A stretch of 64,000 bases of DNA from Rhodamnia argentea (GCF_020921035.1 NC_063152.1:27837903-27901902), one strand, 5' to 3'; shown: positions 28,220 to 40,556, counted from the stretch's first letter. Notes: a model not told the origin generated them from the sequence alone. Translations and numbers: made by a program.

Positions 28220-28984
28220 AGCATTTTCCTTGAAAATAACTTTTCTCTGTCATGAAGTTTTTGACGAGACAAATCCTTCCTAAAACACTTTTTCAAATTC
28301 TTGAATTACTCGAAGGCAAAATTCTTGGATTCTTTTATACTCCCTCACTCAAGAGATTATTTACTTCTTTAAGTCTATCAAAATCTTCATTTATTTATGG
28401 CAACACAACTTCTAGTATTGTGATAAAACAACCTCATTATCCTATATCATGATTTAGGCTCTAAATCATTATATGATGGCATATTTTATAAATTTGCTTG
28501 GGCGACTCTAAAGCTAATCTTGAGCATCCTTTTTTCATTAACAGGATACTTCTCTTATTAACTATTCTTTTCAACCGATTCATGGATCAAAGTAAAGATC
28601 CGTTTATTTCGTGAAAAATAAATAATTTAGAAAAATTCTTTTAAAAACGATCGCTTAGGACACGCATGACAATACTTTTAGAGTATAATTTCTACTCCGT
28701 AAGTATTTCTAGAATAGAAATCCGTTTGGTTACGCAATTTCTTTTGTCTACTTCTGAAACATTTTTTTGCCCCGGAAATAAGTTTGGAGCTACTTGAAGA
28801 AGTAAAAAAAAAAAAAAAAAAAATCTCTTTAGAAGCAGAAAAAACAACTTATGAATAAAAGTTGATTTCTAGAGCGGAAATGTTGCCATGCATGCTCTTA
28901 TATTACCTATAAAAATTGAATGAAACGAAAATATTTTTATCGTTCACAAAAATATCTAAACATAAAGTGTCGTAATAAAAATAT
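28220..28984. other. AT-rich intergenic sequence, fragments of repeats
   Basis: Contains short runs typical of plant MITE ends, such as TCCGTTTATTTCGTGAAAAA at about 28598 and a poly-A run near 28805. No gene. I could not pair the ends into a complete element. Confidence 0.4.
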
Positions 28985-29976
28985 TTTTTAAAAGATCGAT
29001 TTTTTATCCACAAACATTGCTTGAATACACCCAAATAAATATTAAATTAAGCCCATAATCACATTAGTGATGTTTCTCTTTTTTCTTATAAAAAAGTCAT
29101 GCATTCTCAGAAGAAAGATCATCGGAAAGCGCGGTGTTTCATAAGGATGTCATCCCACGGTTCGCCGAGTCGTGTTTTCTCCTTCGTAAATTGACTAAAG
29201 AAGAACAGTAACGTACATCGCTACGCCAATTACTGTATTTATGCTGCTCAGAATGTCATCGGCATTAGTCACAATTAGCGCCGTCAAATGGATGGGCCGA
29301 GTCGGAAATGGTTCGACCAATTTTATCCGTTTTGACCTATTTTCATGTGATATAAATTTAATGACTCATACCCGAACCGACCCGAGTCGCACATGACCCA
29401 TATTACCAGAATACATTAACAGATGCTTGAAACTCTTTCAGATGCAATGATAGGCTTTTTCTGAATGAAAAAAAGGCCATTTGATTGTAGTTTTTTTTTC
29501 TTGTGATGCCTGGTGTTCAATTGCTTTTTCCATTTTCGATGTCTTGATAATAAGAACATGAGAGACTCGGTATGTGGTCTGATGATTTCATCTATGAAAT
29601 GGGGCAAAAAGAGTGCAGATGAACATCCGGAGCTACAGCAGTCACAGAAAATATTTTCTGAAGAATTAGTTGCAGACCACTGATCAAAGAATTCTCTGTT
29701 CTCTTTTCGTGAATGATGTAGAATCCCATGAAGTCAAGTCAAGGTGGTGCATTGCATGGTGTCTCGCAATATGCCTAAAGAAAGCAAACGGATGTCATCA
29801 AAGCACCCACCAGCCACAAGCTGGTGAACTTTGCTTCTTCTAAATTCCCTTCTATCATACATCACCAGGCAAGATATCCAAAAAGTGAAAGTTAGCTTCA
29901 CCAAGAATTCGGTGAGAAAGTGTCACTAGACTGAGATCTGTACATGGATATTCATTTCCTTATAGACAGATTGTGA

Positions 29977-32069
29977 TCACGAGAAAAAACTATGCCGCTC
30001 TCTCTCTTCGACTGAAACTAATTTACAAAAGCCTGAGAAATATCTATCCCTTAAGTGACTTGTGCTGATGAACTCAGGCCTCTGAAAGGGCCTTCGTGGT
30101 TCTGTATCACAACTTGGGTGATCTGAACTTTGGTTGTTGCTAGTGGACTGATTTTGTGCTCTTTTCTCCTCATTGGAAGCCTTGAACTCTGCCAACTCCG
30201 CCAACTTGACCACTCCATCAACAGTTTCTTCAATTCTTGCTGCGATTTCCGTTAACAAAGACACTAATGTCGCCAGTGGAATTAACCCCAGGACAGGCGG
30301 TGCACATTCTTTTTCATTGTTCGACTTATTCTCACTAGACTCGTCGGGAAATGGCTGCTGAAGAATGAGTTGAGTAGGCAGAGATTTCAGGGCATTTTGC
30401 AGCTCTTGTAGTGCGAAGTTCATCTCTCCAACTGATGAATGTAACTTGGAAGAATTGGTCGTTGTTTTCACGGACATTGAAAGTTCTCTCAAGACAATAC
30501 ATGAATGAGAGCACACTGCCATGCTGGCGTCCCTGAGATGTACCTTCAAATGCTCGGTTGCCTGATGCTAATAGGAACACACGTTTGAATAATGCTTTAA
30601 AATAAATTTCATGAAAACGACGAAAGCTCTAAATTTTAAAGAAGAGCTGCAGTCAAGTTTATGCACCTGCTTTTCAGAGTCAAGACAACCACTGAGAGCA
30701 TCAATACAGCAAGCACAGCTGCGCAGGACAGCTCCTATCTTGAGGTACTCTTTCCAGGGATGCCGGAAATTGAAAGGGCCATGTGGAGGTTCCCACATCG
30801 CGAAATTTGCCTACATCATAGCGGATATGATATCAAACTTTTGAGCATAAAAAGCATTTATTAGACAGTTTTCTGTTTTCCCTGCCGAACAACAAGTCAC
30901 CATAGATTCCTCGGTGGCCTTTGAGTTTAGCACACATTTATATGCTTGTGTTTTCTTGGAACTGTCTCCTTCGCTTGGATGCCCGCTCTGATTGTCCTTG
31001 AAGTAGGTTCCAACACACCCTGTGGATTTTTAAGTGACAGAAATAGAAACATAATATAGTTAACATCTTGCTGCCCCTATTAACTGCACAAAGAGAGAGA
31101 GATGCCGAACTTGTGTTGACATGATTACCTTCGAGAGATTCAGCGAGCTTCTCCATGTTCCTATGGATGATCTGGTGAAGCTCATCACCCGCCCAAATGG
31201 GAGAGACAAACATACTGATGATAATGCATAAGGATGTGCCAATAGCTATTGTTGATAATCTCTGGTGCGCCATTCCAAACAGTTTGTCAACGCGATAACC
31301 GGATACTGAAACTAAGCTGAAGGTGAGTATGAAGATCATGGCCCCGTAATCAAATCGTGCTTTTACAGATGGCATGAACCGAGAAAATGTCGCTGCCGAA
31401 GCTGCAAAAGAACTTTTTGCCTTAGTTACTGCTATTAATGTTCACCACTAGAAGATCTCACTGTTTAAGATGTCTTTTTCACCTACTTACCTAGTATAAA
31501 AACGGATATTCCAAGAATTATGGGCTCTAACTTTTCACCCGACTGACTTGCCACCCAGTGTACGCCTATGCCAAGCGACCCAGCAAGAAACGTGCCTGTG
31601 ACTCTATTTAAGCTCTTGCATAGTGTAGCACCTGCATTGCATGCACACGAATAAATGAATCACAACTGGGCACAGGTGAAAACAGCAATGACTTCTTAAA
31701 CAAGACTTCCATCATAGAATCCGAATACTAACCGACATTGTATTCAAAAACCACCACCACAGTCATGACAGCCCACATAGCATTCCCTCCGACACCATCG
31801 TACAAGGGCCTCATGTAGTAGAACAGTGAAACCAGGGATAGAGCAATCCCAACTTTCATGCCATGAATGACTTTCTTAGGCTCCGAAACTCCTAACGCCC
31901 ACGCCTTCTCCAGAAAGTTCAGGACCCTGGCCATGAGCCCTACGACCAAGAAGCCCTTCAATGCCAAACGAGGTTTCAAATAATAACTACATTCAGGAAC
32001 CGGTTCCTTGGATGTTCCGTCCGGAACATTGATCCTCCATTCTAGCCCTCCCAACACTTGTTTTTCCAT
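29977..32069 (-). CDS. Aluminium-activated malate transporter family anion channel, ALMT10-like (copy A)
   Basis: Membrane anion channel of the ALMT family. Members pass malate and other anions at the plasma membrane or tonoplast; the substrate of ALMT10-type proteins is less certain. Six exons on the minus strand: 32069-31733, 31631-31491, 31401-31129, 31019-30901, 30810-30667 and 30567-29977, joining to 534 residues. The N-terminal half holds the hydrophobic helices, with the family blocks [36 protein letters not shown] and [20 protein letters not shown]. The WEPPHG.FNFRHPW signature follows in exon 5, then a soluble, charged C-terminal half. Closest remembered relative is Arabidopsis ALMT10. 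A TATATATATA tract at 32206-32222 fits a start about 110 bases upstream of the ATG. This copy looks intact; its tail runs about 40 residues past the end of copy B. Confidence 0.93.
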
Positions 32070-32205
32070 CGCCGGATCAATTTGGATGAAAGCTGGATAC
32101 TTGTTTTCTAAAGGACACTAAACTGAAGAGCACTAGCTAAGCTTTTCTTCAGGTCAAAATGTTCTTTTCCTGGGCTGTGTTGTCTTGCTCGGACACCAGT
32201 CAAGA

Positions 32206-32222
32206 ATATATATATATATACA
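32206..32222 (-). promoter_or_regulatory. TATA region of ALMT copy A
   Basis: A run of TA dinucleotides about 140 bases upstream of the ATG; the corresponding run upstream of copy B is at about 38702-38714. The flanking CGAC/GAGGACTGTCTCAATG context is conserved between copies. Confidence 0.55.
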
Positions 32223-33390
32223 CGACTGTCTCAATGTCTCTGATAGTTAGTAGGAAGTTGGATTGGCTCACTAAAGCGTAAGATATTGCCCTCTAAACTC
32301 AGTAGTGGGGCACGTTATACGCAGGTGATATTTTCAATTTTCTTGGCTACGTTACGTACGCTCGGGATTCGGACACACTTATCAGTCACTAAACATTAAA
32401 ATGCAAATTCTTTTGAGCTCTACCCACGAATGCAGTATCAGCCTCGTTTGGAATGAGAAAAGATGAGATAACACAGCATGCTTTCTGAAAGGCGTCAGGA
32501 CAACATTGCATGAAATTTTCCTCGTCCGTCCCTTTGATCTCTTGTCCTTTGCGACTAAGTGGTTCTTCTCAAAGACCACTCACGACTCACAGTCCTGTAG
32601 ATACCCTCATTCAGTTCTCCCGAAAGATAAGGAACAAATTGAAGCGGCACTAACTCGTTCGAATCCAATTCGTGAGAAGGCCTTCTTTGTCTTCTAGATG
32701 TCTTGACGCCTCCATTTTATCGGCTAGTATATTAGAGAAAGAAAAGCAACCCCGTTGCTCGGAGAGATCTATCGAAGCTTTTTTTAAGCTTGTCTTAATC
32801 CCGTAAAGACGAATCCGCTGATTCGGAGCATTATTATAGAGTTTCGCTTCTGCATCATCCGGGGAAGGTCCTTCTAAGCAAAAAGTGAAATAAACTATTT
32901 GTGCTCGCCAATGTGCGTGTGTAGTGACGCAGGAGTGGATTGACCCACCTAACTGAAGCTGTGAAAAAATGTAGATTGATATCGATCTTTTAGGCTAGTG
33001 GTGAAGTACAAAAGTGGGATGGTGACCAAAATTTTAGGTACCCTATTAAAAGGTTTAAAGGTCCAATTGAGAGAGAGATGACCTAATTTGTCGGGGCGAG
33101 GCCTAAAGTGGAAATGCCACAATGGGGTTTAAAAATTCGAAGGGGATCATGCTGTACCTAATGACTAATGAGTGGTGCTTTTCTCTTTATTCGGTGGTTT
33201 TTAGGTTACAAGATATGAGGGATCATAGGTTAGCTTATCGCCATGGTCGTGCGCTTTTCGCGTCATGGTCCTCTATCGATACTATCATCGACTGTCCTTG
33301 CTTCACGTGTTCAATTTGATGATTCTACTCACCAGAGTCGCTAATAGAACCTCATCACAACCTTTTTTTTGTGAGGGGTGAGTGATCGGA

Positions 33391-34052
33391 ATAGTGGGAA
33401 TATTCTTCTTTGGTTGTTATCCTCAACTATCTTTTGGAGTTTCATATTATAAAAACCGTACACAACACTTTTCGTTCCAATATTAATTTGCATCCCGAGT
33501 TTGGAAATCTGCAACATGCAAAGGATAGATCCGATTTCAAGTTTCAAGATATGCAGGGTAGGTTCCAAGTTCTAAAAATTTGGGAATTGGTTCCAATTGG
33601 TAGGTTTCAAGTTCCAAGTAGGTGAAACTTGGATCATGAAACAAGCTTTTATGTTTTTCTTGGTATATATCTTCGCGTGAACTTGCGGTATTCTATGATT
33701 TCCAATGATTTACAACCACTAGCCCGAGCTTCTTTTTTAGTGATATTTATTACTGCGATTTTACTTTGTTAATGTTTCATATTTATTCATGTATATGAAT
33801 ACGAGTTATGATCAGTGGATTGTAGAAGCAAGTGATAGTCATTAAAAGTGATTATTCACTTCAATCTTTCAATTAAGAATACAACTGGAACTTAAGTAGA
33901 CCCTAGAACTTATGATAAAGTAGGCTTCAGATTTCAAAAAAAATAAGGAAACTGTTCCGAATGGTAGGTTTCGGGTTCCAAGTGAAATCTATATAGAACT
34001 TGGAACCGTCACTCTAATCAAGCTCATCCAAACCTAAACTATTCCTTCATTT

Positions 34053-34086
<34 letters not shown>

Positions 34087-34260
34087 GGAGAAAATGAATG
34101 TTTTAAAAAATATTTTTCTATCACTCACAAAAACAAATGAACGAAAAAATTATAGAAGCATCCATTTTTGGGTAAAAAACACTTTTGTTTGACTAATTTT
34201 GAAAAGTGATAGAAGTGACCATTTTTAGAAAAATATTTTCCAAAACATTCATTTTTCGCT
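33391..34260. other. Spacer between the ALMT duplicates
   Basis: Unique to this place, not part of the duplicated unit. It has repeated GGTTCCAAGTTC / GGTTTCAAGTTCC words between about 33560 and 34010 and a CT microsatellite at 34055-34085. It looks like repeat debris; no gene. Confidence 0.45.
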
Positions 34261-34262
34261 AA

Positions 34263-34555
34263 ACAAATAGAGCCTCGGGTGTGTTTGTTTTATTAAAAAT
34301 TTCGTGATAAAGAAAAAAAATTTAATTGAAATCATTTTCAAGGAAAATAGTTAATTTTCATTCATTTGGTAGTTTGGAGAAAGTAATTTCCATCTTGCGA
34401 GAAGGGGGAGTTATTTTTTCCCAACCTAAGCTTGTTGTTTTCAATCCATGAAAAATGTTTTCCGAAAATCGAGTAGTTGTTTGTCATCTAAACACCGGAA
34501 AGTCAAAAAACAACTATCAGAAAACAGTTTTTCCCTAAACAACTCGATCTTAAGA
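34263..34555. mobile_element. Partial MITE-like element related to 27575-28219
   Basis: The right part (TGTCATCTAAACACCGGAAA and AACAGTTTTTCCCTAAACAA) matches the right arm of the element at 27575-28219. The left arm is only weakly recognisable. Boundaries approximate. Confidence 0.45.
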
Positions 34556-34600
34556 TGGATTTTTTTATGTAGAAACATTGCTTGAATACACCCTAATAAA

Positions 34601-35424
34601 GGGGAAAATGTATTGGAAGTCTTAAAACTTGTTAAGATAGTGCAATTGGGTCCTAAAATTTGTGAAAAGTGCAATCAAGTTCTAAAACTTGTTAAATTGA
34701 TGCCACGAGTCCTTCCTTTAATTCCACTCAATTTAGCTAACGAAAAATATTAACATGATTAAAACCATGTTGTTTTGGTCAAAAGCTGAATTTTTAATAC
34801 AAAATGTATGTAAGTTTAATGAAAACATAAGAAAATTTAAAGAAAAACACAAAATGGGAAGGAAAAATAAGAAGAAGATGCAGGCAAAGGCTGGACTACG
34901 GCTCTCGCCGCAACCGTCGCTGCCCCACCATCACCAAGAAGGACCGGCAACATTGGGGAAGAGGTCAACGGGGGTCATCGGGCCTTGGGCGAAGGAGGGC
35001 CGCGACCCTCCCTAGATCCGGGCGAGGGTCTATAGGCCCTTGCCTGTTATCGACAAGGGTCGCTAGCCCTTAGTCGGGGCCTAACAAACCTCGTTGATCA
35101 CTCCATCGCCATCGCTGGTCCTTTTCAGCGATGGTGCACCGGCATCGATGAGAGCCCTCACCTCCATTTTCCTTCTTTTTTGTGTTGTTGATATAATTTA
35201 AATAAAATTTGTATTAAAAATTAAACTTTGAACTAAACGATGTTGTTTTAGCCATATTATCACCACTTAGGATAGAGAAACTACTAATAAAAGCCATGTC
35301 AGTATTTTTCGTTAGCCAAATTGGACGGAGTTAACAAAATGACTCGATTGCACCAATCTAACGAGTTGTAGGACTCAATTGCACTTTCGTGACATATTTT
35401 AAAACTTTCGGTGCACTTATCCCC
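34601..35424. mobile_element. Inverted-repeat element with GC-rich core (copy 2), inserted after the ALMT duplication
   Basis: Begins GGGGAAAATGTATTGG and ends TGCACTTATCCCC. The inverted arms are about 150 bases, both reaching the word TTAGCTAACGAAAAATA or its complement, around a GC-rich core of fold-back words such as GGGCGAGGGTC. It is flanked by AATAAA on each side. The left duplicate at about 29020-29040 has the same flanks with a single AAATAAA and no insert, which is an empty site. Confidence 0.8.
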
Positions 35425-36512
35425 AAATAAATAGTAAGTTAAGCCATGCTGATTGTTTTGTCTGTCAACAGATCAATAGATAGGTAAACAATCACATTCT
35501 TGGTGTATCTGTTTTTCCTTATCAAGATGTATTCCGTTGTCTCGTATTTTCGACTAGTTTTTTCACAAGAGAACTTGTCGAAATGCACGTGTTAATTTCT
35601 TGACGATGTCTTCCTACGGTTCGCCGCGTCATTGTTTTCCTCTGTGATTAATTAAAAAAAGAACAGTAATGTACATCGCAACGCCAATTGCTCTACTTAT
35701 GCCGCTCGGAAAGTCACCGGCGATTTTCTGGCAACCTTAATGCAACATCATGCACGATCTCTTCAATCCATTCCAAAGCGCAGTGCACGCAAAACCATGA
35801 TGCCTCAGAACAACAACAATGCCAAGGGTAATCGGTCAAAACCCAAAAGGTTGCTTGGAAATACGACATCCGTTGTCGGGATTATTCTCGCCAGTCACCA
35901 CACATATGAAGTTGTAGATTTCCATATATCGATTACCATTATAATATCTTTTCTTAAGTGACTTGTGCTTATGAACTCAGGCGGACCAGTTTTCAGCACG
36001 TGGTCTGATGATTTCATCTATGAAATGGAGCAAAAAGAAGGGAGATGAACATCTGGAGCTACCGCTGTCATAGAAAATTACTTTGCTTAATTGTTGCATT
36101 AGTTGCAGACAACTGAACAGAGTATCCTCTTTTCCTTTTTCGAAGGAATGATGTGGAACCCATGAAGTCGAGTCAAGGTGGTGCATTGCATTGTGTCGTG
36201 CAATAATGCGTAAAGCAAGCAGTGAACCTTTTGTTAGTCTGAATTCCCTTCCATCAACCATCAGCAGGCATGATATTCAAAAAGTGCGAGTTAACTTCAC
36301 CAAGAATTTGGTGAGAGAGAGTGTTATTAGACTGAGGTTCGAATACGTGAGCGCCGCACGCTGTATGCGGATATTAGTTCCCTTACAAACGGATTATGAT
36401 CAAGAGAAAAACAATGCCACCCTTTCTTTTCAACTGTTGTTATTCTACGGGAGACGAGAAATATCTATCTCTCAAGTTTGTGAACCCAGGCCTCTGAAAG
36501 GGGCCTTCACGG

Positions 36513-38536
36513 TTATGTTTTGCGGCTCGGGTTATCTGAACTTCGGTTGTTGCTATCGGGCTGATTTTGTGCTGCTTTGTCCTCATTGGAAGCCTTGAAC
36601 TCTGCCAACTCCGCCAACTTGACCGCTCCGTCGACAGTTTCTTCAATTCTTGCCGCAATTTCTGTCAACAAAGACACTAAGGTTGCCAGTGGAATTACCC
36701 CCATGAGAGGAGGTGCGGAGTCTTTCCTAGCGGCGGACTTATTCTCAGTTGATTTGTTGGGAAGTGGCTGGTGAAGATTGAGTTGAGTAGGAAGAGATTT
36801 CAGGGCATTTTGCAGTTCCTGTAGTGCAGAGTTCATCTCCGCAACTGATGCACCTAACTTGGATGAATTGGTCATTGTTTTCACCGACATTGAAAGTTCT
36901 CTCAAGACATTGCATGAATGAGAGCACACTGCCATGCTGGCGTCCCTGAAATACCCCTTTAAATGCCCAGCTTCCTGATGCCAATAGGAAAGCACTCTTG
37001 AATGATGCTTTAAATATGATTCATGAAAACAAAAACAAAAAAAAAAAATCTAGACTTGACAGAAGAGCTGCTGTCTAGTTTATGCACCTGCATTTCAGAG
37101 TTGAGACGGCCACCGAGAGCCTCGATACAGCAAGCGCAGTTTCGCAGGAGAGCTCCTATCTTGAGGTACTCTTTCCAGGGATGCAGGAAATTGAAAGGGC
37201 CATGTGCAGGTTCCCATCTCGCGAAATTTGCCTACATCGTAGTAGATACTAGCTATAAACTTTTGAGCATTTGAAGTAACGTGACAAGCACTTAGTGGAT
37301 AGTTTGCCCTTTTCCCTGGTGAACAAGAAGTTACCATAGATTCCTCAGTGGCCTTTGAGTTTAGGACACATTTATATGCTTGTGCTTTCTTGGAATTGTC
37401 TTCTTCGCTCGGATTCCCACTCTGATTGTCCTCGAAGTACTCTGCAACACACCCTGTGCGTTTTTAAATGACAGAAGCAGAAGCTTAGTATCGTTAATTA
37501 TCCTGCTGTCACGATTAATTCCACAGAGAGAGAGAGAGAGAGAGAGAGATGCCGAGCTTGTGTTGACATGATTACCTTCGAGAGATTCAGCGAGCTTTTC
37601 CATATTGCGATGGATGAGACGGTGAAGTTCATCACCAGCCCAAACGGGAGAGACGAGCATACTGATGAGAGTGCACAGGGAAGTCCCAATAGCTATCGTT
37701 GATAATCTATGATGCGCCATTTCAAACAGTTTCTCGACTCGATAACCGGAGACTGAAACTAAGCTGAAGGTGAGTATGAAGATCATGGCCCCGTAATCAA
37801 ACCGTGCTTTTACCGGTGGCATGAACCGAGAAAATGTCGCTGCTGCAGCTGCAAAAGAACTTTTTGCGTTAGCTACTGCTATTAGTATTCATCTCTAGAA
37901 GATCTGACTATTTAAGATGTCTTTGTCACCTACTTACCTAGCACGAAAACAGATATTCCAAGAATTATGGGCTCGAGCTTTTCTCCTGACTGGCTTGCCA
38001 TCCATTGCACGCCGATGCCAAGTGACCCAGCAAGAAACGTGCCTGCGGCTCTATTTAAGCTCTTGGATAGTGTAGCACCTGCATTGCATGCGTGCATACA
38101 AAAGAATCAGAAATGGACAAACAATATGACTAACAGCAGTAACAGGCAAAAGCAACAATGACCTCGTAAATAAAACTTTTAACGTAGAATACGAATACTC
38201 ACCAACTGTGTATTCAAAAACAACCACCACAGTCAGGACAGCCCACATAGCATTTCCTCCAACACCATCATGTAAGGGCCTCATGTAATAAAACAGCGAA
38301 ACCAGGGACAGAGCAATCCCAACTTTGATGCCATGAATGACTTTCTTAGGCTCTGAAACCCCTAATGCCCACGCTTTCTCCAGAAACTTCAGGACCCTCG
38401 CCACGAGCCCTCCCACCAATCCCTTCAATGCCAACCAAGGTTTGCAATAAGAACTACATTCAGGAGCTAGTATCTTTGACGTCCCATCCGGAACATTGAT
38501 CCTCCATTCTAGCCCTCCCGACACAGGTTTCTCCAT
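36513..38536 (-). CDS. ALMT10-like anion channel, copy B, with signs of decay
   Basis: Tandem paralogue of copy A, same family and exon plan. Exons on the minus strand: 38536-38203, 38078-37938, 37848-37576, 37453-37335, 37231-37088 and, if the shifted acceptor is used, 36974-36513, giving 490 residues. The membrane half is well preserved ([36 protein letters not shown]). Three differences from copy A stand out. The acceptor of the last exon reads GG instead of AG at 36981-36982; the next AG, six bases downstream, keeps the frame and drops two residues. The conserved FRHPW reads FLHPW. The tail stops at 36513 through a GAA-to-TAA change, followed by a second stop (CGA to TGA) two codons on. 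It may be functional, altered or on the way to a pseudogene; the sequence alone cannot tell. Confidence 0.85.
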
Positions 38537-38701
38537 CACCGGATATATTTTGATGAAAGCTGGCTATTTGCTTTCTGAAAGAACACTAAACTGAAGAACA
38601 CTAGTTAAGCTGCATCAACTGGGACACAGCCTGTGTTTGGCTTTCTTCAGGTCCAAAATGTGCTTGTCCTGCGCTGTCTTGTCTGCTCCGGCACCGATCA
38701 A

Positions 38702-38714
38702 GCATATATATAGA
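38702..38714 (-). promoter_or_regulatory. TATA region of ALMT copy B
   Basis: CATATATATA run about 170 bases upstream of the ATG, in the same context as copy A. The TA tract is shorter than in copy A. Confidence 0.5.
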
Positions 38715-39810
38715 GGACTGTCTCAATGCCTCTGAAAGTTAGTAGCAAGTTGGCTTGGCTCGTTAAAGCATAAGATATTGCCCCCAGAGTAGTGGGGGCA
38801 TGTGATATTTTCAAGATTGTCGAGCAGGCAAGCGCAGCGTTTGGACGCACTTATCAGTCGCTCGCATTATTTAGAGTTTCTTTTCAGCTCCATGCAATGG
38901 AACGAGAAGAAAGATGAGATAACATGGCCTAAAAGATCACATCACGCTTTTCTGCAAGACGTCATGGCAAATATTGCGTGAAACTTCATGATCTTATGAC
39001 GTCCCTTTCGATCTCTTGTCCTTTCTTCTTTAGCGACGACGAAGTGGTTCTCCTCAAATGCCACTCGCGTCCTCTACCTCTACATATCCTTACTCAGTTC
39101 TCACACGGATAAGGGACGACCCGAAACGGCACTGGCTCAAAGTGAAAGACAACAACCCAGTTGCCCGGAGAGATCTACCTAAGCTTCTTCTTCTTCTTCT
39201 TTTTAAGCTTAAGCTTTGTCTTAATCCCACAAATACAAATCTGCAAATTTTGGAGGATTATGTAGTTTCGCTTTTGCATGATCCGGGGAAGTTTCTTCCA
39301 AGTAGAAAGTAAAATAAACTGGTGTGCTCGTCAACGCGCATGTTAGTGGGGCAGCAATTCATCGACAGACGTAACTCGTAGCTATGAAAATGTTCGTTCC
39401 TATCCATCTTTGGGAAAGTGGCAAAGTGCAAAAGTGAGATAGCGACCTAAATTTAGGTGCCTCCGTAAAACGTTCGAAGGAGCAATTGAGAGAGAGAGAT
39501 GACCTAATTGGCCGTGGCCTAAAGTGGAAATGGCTACAAAAACAACGGAGTTTGAATATTCAAAGAGATCGTGCTAGACCTAATTAGTGCTTCTTCTTCT
39601 TCTTTTTTATCTCTTTAGGTGGTGGTGGTCTTGAGTTTGCAAATTTAACGGGTCATTCGTTAGCTTATCGCCATTGTCGTGCCCTTTTCACGTCATGGTC
39701 CTCTATCGATCCTTTTTATCATTTAAGCTTTGCTTCGCATGTTCAATGAGACGATTTTACTCACCGGAGTCGCCGATAAAACCTCGTGACAACCCTTTTC
39801 GGGGGAGGTG

Positions 39811-40556
39811 AGGAGAAAATTATCTAAAAAGTCCTGAATGCATTACATTGTGCCAATTCGGTTCTAAAACTATCAATTGTGCTAATTCAATTTTCAATCT
39901 TTTGACGATTTGTCAATATAATCCTTCGACCCCATTTTTATCTCGAAAAAAGTGATGTGACAGTCTAATCAACGCGCGGCTATCCTATGTGGCATTCTAG
40001 CATTCACATGAATAATTTTACAAAACTATTTCTGAATATTTTTCTCTTTTTTTTTTTTTCCTTTTTTCCGCCTTTTTTCTTTCTTTTTCTCCCGTGGTCG
40101 TGTCGAGGTGATGGCCGGCCACCAGTGATGCTCGGAGAAAGCTGGGTGGGAGTCACCCTCAACGGCCATAGATGACTGTCGTAATCGTTTGGGCAAGGCG
40201 ACCCTCGCCCATATCTTGTGAGGGGCGCGGCCCTCCCTCACAAGCGACGATGACTTGTAGGCCCTCTCCCACTGGCCGACTAGGGTAGCGAAGCCTTTGC
40301 TAGTTATCACCAGTCGCCAACCACAACAAAGAAAAAAAAAGAAAAGAAAAAAATTAAATAAAACAATAATTTGAAATGTAAAAAAGTCAATTCTTTTAAA
40401 ATTGCAAAACTTATCCAGATCAATGTTGGCGGTGCCACGTAGCGTAGGACGGCCATAGCAATTTTCAGTCGAATTTGGCCGGATGAACTATATTAGCAAA
40501 TAGTCAACAACATTAAAACTAAATTGGTCATACTAGAAATGTTTAGGACTATCACC
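39811..40556. mobile_element. Inverted-repeat element with GC-rich core (copy 3)
   Basis: Left end GAGAAAATTATCTAAAAAG with CCAATTCGGTTCTAAAAC; right end contains the complementary sense of these words (AACTAAATTGGTC, GTTTAGGACTATCACC). The core has T-rich and A-rich arms (about 40041-40095 and 40327-40350) around GC-rich words such as GACCCTCGCCC. No coding capacity. It adjoins the right end of the ALMT duplication. Confidence 0.6.

Larger units (their letters stand above)
28985..33390. repeat. Segmental duplication, left copy (contains ALMT copy A)
   Basis: Starts near ACATTGCTTGAATACACCC and ends near the block ACTCACC.GAGTCGC..ATA. The order of matching blocks is the same as in 34550-39810: downstream flank, six exons, introns, TATA region and about 1.2 kb upstream. 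Same orientation, so a direct tandem duplication of about 4.4 kb. Confidence 0.85.
34550..39810. repeat. Segmental duplication, right copy (contains ALMT copy B and an inserted element)
   Basis: Same block order as 28985-33390. It is longer because an element of about 830 bases is inserted at 34601-35424. Without the insert its length is nearly the same as the left copy. Confidence 0.85.
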
